From NCBI GenBank assembly GCA_030765055.1, contig CM060953.1, positions 105,382,924 to 105,446,923 on the forward strand: DNA of 64,000 bases. The letters are read 5' to 3'. Shown here piece by piece: positions 20,468-31,350 of this stretch; position 1 is the stretch's first letter; each line of letters begins with the position of its first letter. This stretch comes from Mantis religiosa (taxonomy: Eukaryota > Arthropoda > Insecta > Mantodea > Mantidae). The translations under genes and the position numbers were made by a program. Under the pieces are notes generated by a model. That model had not been told where the DNA came from and ran no database searches. It worked only from the letters and a program-made list of their open reading frames with translations.

Positions 20468-23400
20468 CCAGGAAGATCAGCCGGAAGAAAGAGTAAGGTC
20501 CGGCTTGCAGAGGACCACGTCGGTGAAATCACCACCATCCCCTCGAGTGACGCTGCGTGCCGTCAGCCGGCGTATGGATGACAGCCTCATCGCGGACGGC
20601 TGAATAAGAGCGAAGCCTTGCGGCGTGCTGGTGGAGACCGGGGCGTCCGAGACAACCATTGGACCTGACGTGGCGAAGGGTTTGCCGACGAGTAAGTCGA
20701 GCCGACCATACCAGCTTGTGACGGCATTGGGTTACACCAAACCTGAGGAAGAAGGAGGCCCTGCTAAAATTGACGCTGGGAAGGAGTGCCGTACATCTGT
20801 GGGTGTTCGTCGCGAAGGTGGCTTAGGAGGTGATACCGGGATTGGATGCCCTCAGGAGCTACGAGGCGACGGTCGACATCGGCAGAAAGGTCCTGCGGCT
20901 CAATGGAGAAGCGGTGATACTCCGGCAACCCAATGAGCTCCTTGGAATCTGCAGGGTCACCTTGAAGGAAGACGTGGTGGTCCCAGTGAGGAGCGAGGTG
21001 GTGGTGACGGCACTACTGGAAAGCCAGAGAACTAGGAACATGATGCTGAACCAGAAGACGCCTGTACACGGAATATGTGTAGCCAGTGCATTGCTGCCGT
21101 GCCGAGAGGAGGTGCCAGTGAGACTGCTAAATGCAACGGACACCGACCACGACGTCCAGGCCAGGACGGATTTGGGAACGTGCGAGCCCGTTGTGAGCGT
21201 AAAAGCTATCGACAAGACCCAAGAGCCGGAGCCGACGCAACACCTGTGCACCGGCTAGAAGGCTTACTGGAGAGGGTTGCCGACCACCTGACCGCAGAAC
21301 AGCTGGAGAAAGATCAACAATTGCTGAGGCGATACCAGCGCATCTTCAGGCAAGGCCACAGTGACTTCGGCCGCACGTGTAAAGTGCTTCACCGCATCGA
21401 CACCGCGGACGCCCGCTTATTTGGCAACCACCTAGACGCGTTCCGGGCGATACGAGACATGCTGGAGGACATGAGATCAAGGGGAGTGATTGAAGAGTCT
21501 GACAGCCCTTGGTGTGCCCTTGTAGTCTTGGTGACGAAGAAGAACAGTGACCTGCGCTTCTGCGTAGACTACAGAAAGTTGAACGCTGTCACCGGGAAGG
21601 ACTGTTTCCCTTTACCCCGGACTGACGACACCCTGGACACGCTAGCTGTGCGCAGTGGTTCTCGACCCTGGACCTGAAGTCGGGCTACTGGCAAGTAGCC
21701 CTAGGCCCGAGAGACAAGGAACAGACCGCATTCCCGACAGGCCAAGGGCTCTGGCAGTTCACAGTTATTCCGTTTGGCCTCTGCAACGAACCAGCTACCT
21801 TCCAACGCCTCATGGGTTCTGTGATGAGAGGACTGACTTACGACACCTGCCTGCTATACATGGACGACGTCATCGTCGTCGGCAAAACTTTTGAAGACCA
21901 TCCCCAGAATCTGAGTAAGGGTCTACAGAGACTGCAGTCGACCAACTTGAAGCTGAGCGCGAAGAAGTGCCAGCTCTTCCGCAAGGAAGTTAACTTGTTG
22001 GGCCACATAGTCTCAGTAAACGTGGTGGCCACAGTCCCGGAGAAGACACAGACTGTGAGAGATTGGCCTCGCCCAAGGGATAAGAAAAAGTTGTGCAGTT
22101 TCCTGGGGCTGTGCAGTTATTACCGACGCTTCATAAGGGGACTCTCAGACATCGCCAATCCCCTCACCTGCCTGACAGAGGAACACTGGCGTTATGTGAG
22201 GACGGAGGACGCCGAAGCCGCATTCCAGCACCCGGTGCAGTGCTCCAATTTTGGGTATACCACAGCTAGGTGGCGTCTTCATTGTGGACACCGACAACAG
22301 TAACCATTGCATTGGACGCGTTCTATCGCAGATCCAGGACGTTTTTGAGCGGCTAATAGCCTACTACAGCTAGACGCTATCCAAGGCAGAGATGAACTAT
22401 TGCGTCACTCGACGAGAGTAACTGGTGGTGGTGAAGATATTGGAACACTTCTACAAATACCTGTATGGTCAGCTATTCCACCTGATGACTGTCCGCTCCG
22501 CCTTATCCTGGCTATTGAGCTTTAGAAACCTGGGAGGCCAGACAACACGTTGGGTGCACAGGATGCAGGAGTATGACTTCACCTCGGAGCATCGTAGAGG
22601 GAGAAGCCAAGGTAACGCATACGCTATGTCCCGAAGACCCTGTCCTGAAGAGTGCGGCCATTGCACAAGAGTGGAAGAGAAGTAGCGTGCCGCAGCAGTC
22701 CGAGCAGTCACGGTAGTGCCTGCGGACGGCTGTGATAGCGCAGGCCTGAGGAGGCAGCATCTGGCGGACGCAGAATAGGGGTCAATCTTGAGGGAAGTGG
22801 AGGCAGGGACAAGACCGGCCTGGGACGACATAGTACCGAGGAGCACCACCTACAATTCGTACTGGGCCCAATGGGACCCGTTGAAGACCAGGGAGGGCGT
22901 GCTGTTCCGGGTATGGGAATCACCCGATGGGAAGGCGCAGAGAGAAGAGTTGGTACTTCCCCGGAGTAAGGTCCCGGAAGTCTTGGAGGAAGTGCACGCC
23001 TGTACTTCTGAAGGAAACCTGGCAGCGCTACTACTGGCTGAGTTTCCGAGCAGACGCTGAGAGATGGTGCCCTCAGTGTCACGTGTGCGCAGGCCCCCAG
23101 ACTAGGAGCCGGGGTTGCATGCAGCAATACAACGTCGGAGCGCCATTCGAACGGATCGATGTTAACATAGCTGGACCATTCCCAGTGTCCGACCGAGCCA
23201 ACAATTACCTACTGGCGGTCATAGACTACTTCACCAAGTGCCTGGAGGTGTATGCCATCCCGAACCAGGAGGCAAAGACTATCACAAACTGCCTCGTGGA
23301 GCAAGTGTTCTGCCAATTTTGGGGTGCACAAGACCCGCACGACGCCTCTACATCCCCAATCGGATGGCATGGTAGAAAGGTGCATCAAGACCTTAGAAGA

Positions 23401-23924
23401 AAACCTGAGGGAGTTCGTGGCCAGCCATCAGCGAGAGTGGGACGTCAAGGTGCCACAGTTCTTGCTGGCCTACCGCTCGTCTACACACGACACAACTGGG
23501 ATGACGCCAGCCAATTTTCAGCCGAGAGTTACGGCTCCCTTGTGACCTGGCTTTTGGAACCCCTCCGGAAGTGAAACAGCCAGCGACCGAGTATGTGGAG
23601 AACCTGGTGGACCACCTTCACGACATGCACGAGATGGCTCGCCAGAACATCCAGAAGTCGAGCGACCGTATCAAGACTCGATACGACAGGCAAGCCAAAA
23701 GCCAAGGGTTCCAGCAAAGTGACCTGGTCTGGTTGTATCACCCTACCCGGACCAAGGGACGCTGCCCGAAGCTTCAGCAGCCGTGGCAAGGACCGTGCCG
23801 TGTGGTGAAGAGGACTAACGACGTGGTCTACCGCATCCAGAAGGTTCCCGTAGGGAATATATTTGTGGTACACCTGGATCGCCTCGTACGTTACGATGGT
23901 GCTGTGCGGGACGACCAGCCTTGA
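20468..23924 (+). pseudogene. pol: pol of gypsy copy 1: protease, RT, RNase H, integrase, degraded
   Basis: Protease: LRAVSRRMDDSLIADG, then LVETGAS, where the catalytic triad would be D-S/T-G (Asp replaced by Glu). Reverse transcriptase: SRGVIEESDSPW and LRFCVDYRKLNAVT, a frameshift at about 21655, then LDLKSGYWQV and LLYMDDVIV, ending with FLGLCSYYRRFI. RNase H: about 22255-22620, with several stops. Integrase: a damaged zinc-binding part, then ERIDVNIAGPFP with YFTKCLEVYAIPNQEAKTI. A deletion after VFCQF removes the region of the second catalytic Asp, and the sequence resumes at TRTTPLHPQSDGMVERC in another frame. The C-terminal GPY/F-type region (PKLQQPWQGPCRVVKR) is intact at 23571-23924, ending next to the polypurine tract. 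Confidence 0.85.
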
Positions 23925-23935
23925 GGAGGGAGCAG
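23922..23935 (+). promoter_or_regulatory. Polypurine tract of gypsy copy 1
   Basis: TTGAGGAGGGAGCAG ends directly at the TGTCACCC of the 3' LTR, the usual site of plus-strand priming. Confidence 0.8.
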
Positions 23936-24411
23936 TGTCACCCAAGGATCGGAATCCCCGATAAAACCAGCTGGCAAGTAGGGCCAGACGGGAAGCATTC
24001 AAACCACTCATACCCATGATTAGAAGGGCGGTACGAGCCCTGTACCGTCTCTTTCCCCTCCTCTGATGTCTGGAACCTTCGGGCTGATTCACTGAGCAGC
24101 GAGACTTCCAGAAACGGCGATCTTCCTATAAAAAGGGGCTGCAGTTGGCGAGTCAGTTCATTTCTTGGCGAGCAGCTGTGAGGAGCCCCGTGTGAGTGAA
24201 CGGACCGGAGGACTGTGTACGTGTATCAGAGGAGTTGTACATGATTTTGAGTGTAGCGTGGACCTGTAACAGACGAACTGGCGAATTGTAATTGTGTACG
24301 CTACGTAATTCTGTGTAATTGGCAAGTGTTCCAACTGCAATGCGGTGGAAATATGGAACATTTTGAGTTTGTGCAATTGGACTTTTAATTTCACGAACCC
24401 ACAAAGTCACA
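23936..24411 (+). repeat. 3' LTR of gypsy copy 1
   Basis: 476 bp, TGTCACCC to GTCACA, clearly similar along its length to the 5' LTR but about 10 bp shorter. A clean TATA box (CCTATAAAAAGG) lies near 24127. Confidence 0.88.
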
Positions 24412-24499
24412 ATATAGTTTAACTCTAGACTAGCTTGTAGTCATAGTTACAGAGAAACAGCTTGTTTAGTATTTTAATGACAGCAATTTAAACAATGCA

Positions 24500-25440
24500 A
24501 TTGCAGAATTTCCACGAAAAAGGAGGATTTGATAAAACGGGTAGTGATTAAATACTTCTATTTAAAAGACTTAACCCCCAAAGAAATAAAGGAGGAAGTG
24601 AACAGTACAATGAAAAACTTTTCCCCTTGACACAAAATGCCTAAAAGGTGGGTTGCAGAGCTTAAAGTGGATCTAACTTCATTAGTGATGAGCCTCATTC
24701 TGGAAGCCCTGTGGAAGTCACAACTCCAGAGATCATTGAAAAAATTCATCCTTTATTAAAGGAAGACCGCAGATTGAAGCTGCTTGAGATAGTAGAGTCT
24801 GTAAGCATATAAAAAGAACGTGCACATAATATTTTAAGCAATGTTTCGGGCTTCCACAAGGTCTGTGAAAGCTGGATATCCTGTTTGTTGACAACTGACC
24901 AGTAGTTGCAAAGAAAAACTATTTCTGTTACGAATTTGAAGCTCTGCCGGAAACATTCCAGTGAAGTTTTGAGGCAGCTTATAACCTTGGAAGAAACTCA
25001 GGTATATCGCTACACTCCAGAAGATAAATCACAGTCAATGCAGTGGATTGCGGCAGGTGAACCAACTCCAAAATGGCAAAGTCAATTTTGTCAGCTAACA
25101 AGGTTACGGCGAGCGTTTTCTCGGATTCATAGAGAATTATTTGTATTGATTGCTTGCAAATGGTAACAATATCACTGGTGACTACTACTCAAGCATACTG
25201 CAAGTATGAGTGATGAGGTGAAAAGATACAGACCTCATTCGGCAAAGAAAAAGTTTTTGTTCCTTCACGACAATGTTCCGGCTTATCGTTCAGTCACTGC
25301 AATGGGAAAAATGTGCGAATTGCTTGAACATCTAACCTATTCGCCAGATCTAGCATCCAGTGAGTACCACCTGTTCCCGGACTTCAAAAAATTTCTTGGA
25401 GGACCACAATTTCACAGCAACGAATAAAGGCGGTGAACAG
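24500..25440 (+). pseudogene. mariner transposase relic
   Basis: Pieces in several frames follow the order of a mariner transposase. The helix-turn-helix start is YFYLKDLTPKEIKEEV (24565-24605). EIIEKIHPLLKEDRRLKLLE follows (24730-24790), then KERAHNIL. The catalytic region has TLEETQVYRYTPEDKSQSMQW near 24985, then LFLHDNVPAYRSVTAMGKM and YSPDLASSEYHLFPDFKKFL (25256-25400). The first catalytic position reads E in LEET where D is expected; the later two Asp are present. Many stops and frameshifts are found. Terminal inverted repeats were not identified. It lies immediately right of the gypsy insertion. Confidence 0.85.
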
Positions 25441-25560
25441 CTATTTTGAGGATCATGATAAATGGCACTACAGATACAGTTTAATTAAATTAGTACGCCG
25501 ATATAACGAATATATTAATTAGCCTTTCTGGAGATTATATTGGGAAATAAGGTTCTTCTG
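25441..25560. other. Short AT-rich gap
   Basis: It lies between the mariner relic and the first LINE relic. Nothing recognised. Confidence 0.4.
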
Positions 25561-26072
25561 TTCATCTAGTAGGGTAGGAAGTTCTGTAGGAATTTTATGA
25601 AGAGTCCTATAGGTTGAGTAACGAGAAAATTAAGTTATAGTATTGATAATGGTTTGCTGCATGGTTCACAGTGTGGAGGCCTCTCTAAGGAAAATAGGCA
25701 ATCATGTGTAAGCTTTGTATGTCCAATTCTAAGTCTGGAGCGTAATATTTGCTATTTTGGACTTGTATGTTTATCTAGACACTGAATAGGAGATGTGTTT
25801 AGTTTCACTTGTCGGAGTTCACAATGTACATTGGTTTCTAGCCAATGATGTTCCTATTCCTGATTTATGTCATTTTTGATATGGCTTATAACATCTTCAT
25901 GTGGAATAGGCATTGGGGGGTATACTGGCGGTTGTTTTGCTGCTTCATTAGCAGCTTCATCAGCCTGGCAATTTCCGGCTATTTCTAGGTGGGATGGTAT
26001 CCACGTCAACAGTATTTTTTGTCATCTAGAATAAATTTAATGTATAAATTTTGGATATCCTTGATTATTAAT

Positions 26073-27024
26073 TTAGTGGACGACAAATCTTGGAGGGACA
26101 ATAAAGCACTCAAGTAATCTGAGTAAATCACATATTTTGTTTACATTGAAGTATATAATGCTTTTTACTTTCATATAATTCACTAGAGAATATTGTGTAG
26201 AATTCTGGTAGTTTATATAGCATGTAACCTTTTGCGATACAACAGCACAGTCACTTCCGAACTGAGAATGGGAACCGTCAGTATAAATTTCCATATACAC
26301 AGGTTAGTGTGCATTTATATCTTTAAATAGTTTCTGGTACCCTGTTCTGTCCACTTGACCTTTAATGTATTCAGACATTTCCAAACTTATCTTTGAAACT
26401 GAAAGTCTCCATGGGGGAATTTCATTTTTACTAGTTCTGCATATTAACAAGGGAAGTTCTAGTCTAAGTTGTTTCAATTAATAGGAAATTCTCTGTGTAT
26501 ATGGAGCTGCAAATATTTGTGATGTTTCGTCTGTTGTAATGTATCGGGCATCGGCGACTTTAGATGGATTAATAAATGCAATTGATCTTAACAGGTATGT
26601 AAGGCTTAGCTGTTTTCTTTTTACTTCAAGGGGCGGTTCATCTGCTTCAATCTGTAAGCTTTCAATTGGACTTGTGCGATGAACTCCAAGAATTATTCGT
26701 AGTGCTGTTGGATGTATCACATCAAGCATTTTAAGTGTCCTGGGTTGGGCAGAATTATAGATTATACAAACATAATCTAACTTGTTTCGAACTAAACTTT
26801 TGTAGGTCATACTAGGAACATAGTAATCTGCACCCCAGTTGATGGCTGCCAATGTTTGAGAATATTCAGAAGTTTTTTTACAACTATCCCGAAGTTGTTT
26901 AATGTGAGGGACCCATGTTAATCTTGGATCAAATTTAACACCGAGTAGCTTTATTGCTTTAACTACTTAAATTTTATGACTATGGACATGTGTTACAGGT
27001 TCAATAGATTTTTTCCTAGTTATC

Positions 27025-27055
<31 letters not shown>

Positions 27056-29400
27056 ATACATTTACTTTTGTTCATTGAAAGTTTTAATCCAGTCTCTTGT
27101 AACCAAGTCTCAATATTTGATATCATTCCCTCTAACAGTTTTTCCGTAGTAGATATATTTTTACCTTGACAAAATATTATGAGATCATCTGCAAAAAAGG
27201 TTGATTGTACATGTGCTTGAACGTTAGATATTATGTCATTGAGAGCAACTAGGAATTGCGTCACATTTAATACAGAACCCACATTGTTTATACATACTCT
27301 TTTGGAAAGTTGGTCTTTAGGTCTTACTTGAATATTCCTACATTTCAGAAAATTTTCTGTAAAATATGTCATGTTTCCATTAATATTATTCTCCAGTAGG
27401 GTTTTGAGTATATATTCCTTGGATACAGTGACATTAGGCTTTTTCTAAGTCCAGACTGATTGTTACTAAATATTGAGAAGCATTAAATGCTTTCCATATT
27501 GCTGTTTCAAGCGATAAGAGATTATCTGTTGTAGATTGATATTTTCTAAATCCACTTTGTACACAAGTAAAATAGTTTGTTTTCTCTAAGGTCCATCTAA
27601 ACCTCTTATTTACAATTTTTACAGTATTTTACACATACAGCATGTCAATGCTATAGGTCTATAACTTTGAGGTAATGCGCCATCTTTATCAGGGTTAGGA
27701 ATTGGTATTACAATGACATTTTGACACTGTTCAGGGAATACTTTAGTAGACCACATAAAGTTATACATTGCCAGTAGGTATATTAGACCGTCTTCAGGCC
27801 ATTGCCTTATTATTGCATGGGGTATTGAGTCAGGTCCTGGAGAAGTATTAACATATTTGCTTAGAATTTCTTGCAATTCTTGCATTTGTATGGCTTCATT
27901 AAATTACAGTGAATCATATTTCTTCATTTGTTGTTGTACAAATGTTTGTTGTTCGTTTTTGATTCTTAAGAACTCTGGATCATTATTGCTAGATATTCCA
28001 GAAAATGATTTTGCTAAAAGATCAGCCATCTGCTTGAAATCTGTTAGATATAAGTCATTGTGAGGGTCCTTGAGCATATTTGCTTGGATAAAGTTAGGGC
28101 TGCCATTGATTTTCTTGATTATTTTTCAAATATCACGTTGTGGTTTTGTTTGGTTTAGTGATAAAAAACATATCCAGCATTCCTTTTTATTGTCTTTAAT
28201 CGTTCTTCGTGCCTTTGGGCGGTGCTGAAGCTAATTCAGTTTATTTTCTAGTGTTGGGCACTTTTTGTATTTGAAGAAGGCTCGATTTTTACCTCCAGTA
28301 ATTGCTTTACATGAGTCATTCCACCATGGAACAGTTTTGGAACTTGTGGTACTGGGCGTTTGTGGAATGTTAGATTTGGCTACCTTAACTAGCGTCATAG
28401 GGTATTGTTCAACTAAGTCACTTATATTATAATTTTGGAATTCAGTAGATGGTGGCAGTTCTTTCAGAATATAGTTAATGGAGAGTCTAAACTTTGTCCA
28501 ATCACATTTATTTAGGATCAATTTTGGTACTTTATAATTATTAGTAGAAATTGAATCACTGTTTATATATATCGGAAAATGGTTACTTCCATGAAGAATT
28601 TGAGAAGCTAACCAATTAAACAAATGTGCTATATCTGGTAAGCTCATAGTGAGGTCTATGCAACTTTCAGCATTATGGGCAACAATATAATAGGTTGATT
28701 GTCCTTAGTTTAATAATATTACATCATTAATTTTTAGATGAGTCGTATTTAAAAAAAATTAATAATTATTTCGCTTCACTGTGGTGTTCCAATACAGTTA
28801 AATCTCGAAATATTACATCAGCTCTCTCAATCACCTGTTCTATTATTTTCCCCGTCTTTCAGTGACAGTAGAGCCCCAAAAACTGTTGTGACTATTAAAG
28901 TCACAAATTATTATAAATGGTGAGGGTAATTGGTTTACAAATTCTAATAACATATTTAAATTAATGTCAACACTGTTTGGCAGGTAGACATTACATATAC
29001 AAATTTCCTTAGGTATATATACCTTAAATGCAATGGCTTCAATTGTAGTATTCAGCTGTATAATTTTATACTATTACTAATACTATTTTTATACTATTAT
29101 TAATGTTGATTGCCACTCCTCCACTTGCATGGCGAGTATCAAGTCGTTTTTTTTATATGGAACATACTGTTTAATTGGATAAATGTAATTTTATCTGAAG
29201 TTTACTTCCTGGAGGCCTATAAGTTTAGGTTGATGCCTATTTATTAAGAATTGCAATTCTTCTAGTTGGGGTTTCACTCCATTAATATTCCACTGCAAAA
29301 GTGTACAGGCCGTAACACAAAATAAGATAATAATGAAGGGTTGTCTTTGGTAAGAGGGTTTCTTTCCATATAATACAGCCATTACTGGTATGGGTATGTT
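26073..29400 (-). pseudogene. ORF2 fragments of LINE relic A (endonuclease, RT, RNase H)
   Basis: Endonuclease start: LLQWNINGVKPQLEELQFL and PKLIGLQEVNF at 29.38-29.19 kb. A middle endonuclease and linker piece covers 28.65-28.23 kb. RT: NTSPGPDSIPHAIIRQWPE and LPQSYRPIALTCCMCKIL (27.88-27.62 kb), FFADDLIIFCQG (27.2 kb; FADD at the catalytic site) and LDYVCIIYNSAQPRTLKMLD with AADEPPLEVKR-like sequence (26.85-26.48 kb). RNase H start: EIYTDGSHSQFGSDCAVV (26.30 kb). More than five interruptions are present, and an A29 run (27025-27053) sits in the RT region. Confidence 0.75.
27025..27053. repeat. Poly(A) run of 29
   Basis: An uninterrupted A-run on the plus strand inside the reverse transcriptase region of LINE relic A. 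It probably grew by slippage; a small retroposed insert ending there is possible but no body is seen. Confidence 0.9.
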
Positions 29401-30245
29401 ATTGGCTTGTAGCTAGAGTGCCTCTTTCAACATTTAGGGCGTCAAGTATTTTTTGTTTCCATTCATGTGGCTTTGTCCTTTAAACTTTGGTTTGTGTGAT
29501 GTTGTCTAACTTTTCTCAAAGTTTATATTAGTATGTCTAAACCAATATCATAATTTTATGCAATTCTAATAATGTCTTTATTTTCAGTGGCATTCTCATA
29601 GAAGCTTAAAAGCTGTGTATAGTTTAATGTGCAATCTTGAGGTGCTTCTTCTATTACTTTCTTTGTTGGTGAAAGGATTTCGTCCTTACTAGTTTTGACT
29701 TTTTGACAGGAGGTTTACGTGCCTTATTTTCTGTCTTCTTTTTATATTTTTATCCTCTAAGGGACCTTAATCTAATATAAAAGAAGCACTTTCAGTGTAA
29801 TGACTGGGATCTTCATTGGGGTCAGTAACCACAGGGGTGGTTGGTTCAGAAATTTGTCTTTTGCAACCGATTTTGTGTTTGTCAATGTTTATTTTTTGAG
29901 TAGTGGGAACGTGAACTGATTCTAAAATGTCATTTGTGCTATTGTCATATGAAACTTTTTTAGATAAATCTATAGGTAAATTCAAGTTATTTTCTTAAAA
30001 CCTTGTGTTTTGTCATCATTAGTTGGTTTGCCAGCTGTGATATCGTCAGCTAATACATGCATTTGCTGTGGTTATCTTTTTTTATTGGTAACGGGTACTT
30101 CATTTTCAGTTAAATTCACTGTTAAATTATTTAGTGCTCTGGAGTTTTTTATATGTGTGGTTTCTAGCTGCTTACTTAAGTAGGTTCGGAAGTGCCGCTA
30201 TGTGGTGGAAATTCATTTTCTGAAGGATATTATTAGGTTATGAAC

Positions 30246-30587
30246 TTATGAATGAGTGTGATCTGTAGCTATGTCTTGGCTATTTTGTTTACACTGTCTA
30301 GCTAAATGACCTTCTTGTTTACACAGAAAGTACACTGGTGTGTCTGTTGAAAAATATATCCAATAATTTGTAACTTCATATTCAATTACCATACTGTCTG
30401 GGAGCTTTTCAACATTGTCTGAATGCATATACATTTGGCGTCTAAAACTTAGGATACGAGAAAATCTAGGAGCAGCAATCCTAGCCTTTACATACTCTAT
30501 ATGAGAAACAGGCTGGATTCCTAGCAGTAGTAAGCTTCCATGGAGAATAGAATTTGGTATCACTGGACGGATATTAGATATGATCAC
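30246..30587 (-). pseudogene. ORF1 fragment of LINE relic A
   Basis: A 113-residue open piece with YVKARIAAPRFSRILSFRRQ, LPDSMVIEYEVTNYWIYF and a CCHC knuckle CKQEGHLARQC. This is the Gag-like RNA-binding ORF1 of I/Jockey LINEs. Coding similarity continues upstream to about 30800 in other frames. Confidence 0.7.
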
Positions 30588-31059
30588 CCGCTTAGTTTTT
30601 CCAAAAAGGGACCCATTTGGAGCGAAATATTATTTATCAACAATCTAGCGTGTATTGTGGTTAATTCATTTTCAATAGATTTACTTGTTAAATACATGCA
30701 TGTACTGTTATTTGATATTCTTGAAACAAAACGTATGATTGAGGGATCGTTAATTGGCCTATTGCTAGGACATATTCATTTATATAATCTTATATAATCC
30801 GAAGCAATACAGTATTGGAATATATAATCAGCAGATCCTGCAGTGAATTTTCTACATGACACCTGTACATTATTTTCTACTTAGCTCAAAATTGTGTATG
30901 AACTTTCAAGGAATTAAAAATAGGATGAAGTGTTTGACAGGAAAATTGTTTTGACAATTACTGTTTCCTTTTATTATTCTGGCATATTAGCAGAACAAAC
31001 TAATTTGGCATTTACTTCAATAACAGTAATTCCACTAACTCAATTACAAAGAATCTATA

Positions 31060-31100
<41 letters not shown>

Positions 31101-31119
31101 AATGATGATGATGATGATG
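31060..31119. repeat. (GAT)n microsatellite
   Basis: A GAT run with one interruption (GATAAT) separates LINE relics A and B. Confidence 0.92.
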
Positions 31120-31350
31120 CGTATAAGGACGCTCAACTACAGAGGTTGTCAGCGCCCTTTGAAGAATTAATCATGCCAAAAACCAGATATAAATATTTCT
31201 AAAACTGAATTAAAGTGTAAATAATCTTATTTAAAATACATGCGTATAACAAAGTACAAAATAAAAAAGAAATATAGATCTAAACTCCCAAAAATTCTCT
31301 TCATTAAATCCTAAAGTCTAACCTAGAAAAGAATCTAAATACCTTCTCCA

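Larger units (their letters stand above)
14140..24411 (+). mobile_element. Ty3/gypsy LTR retrotransposon, copy 1, with a nested LINE
   Basis: The element is bounded by LTRs at 14140-14625 and 23936-24411 and flanked by a 4-bp direct repeat ATAT (14136-14139 and 24412-24415), as expected for gypsy integration. Order: LTR, tRNA-Leu-like primer site, gag with a CCHC knuckle, protease, reverse transcriptase, RNase H, integrase, polypurine tract, LTR. No envelope gene is seen. Internal sequence is clearly GC-richer than the flanks. Stops, frameshifts and an integrase deletion make it inactive. A 4.7-kb LINE interrupts gag at the zinc knuckle. Without the LINE the element would be about 5.6 kb, a normal gypsy size. 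Confidence 0.9.
25560..30810 (-). mobile_element. I/Jockey-type LINE relic A
   Basis: About 5.2 kb on the minus strand holds, in the correct order, ORF1 with a zinc knuckle (30.6-30.2 kb), endonuclease (29.4-28.2 kb), reverse transcriptase (27.9-26.5 kb) and an RNase H start (26.3 kb). All are broken by stops and frameshifts. The order and one strand throughout show a single old insertion. The limits are approximate because the ends merge into AT-rich sequence. Confidence 0.75.
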
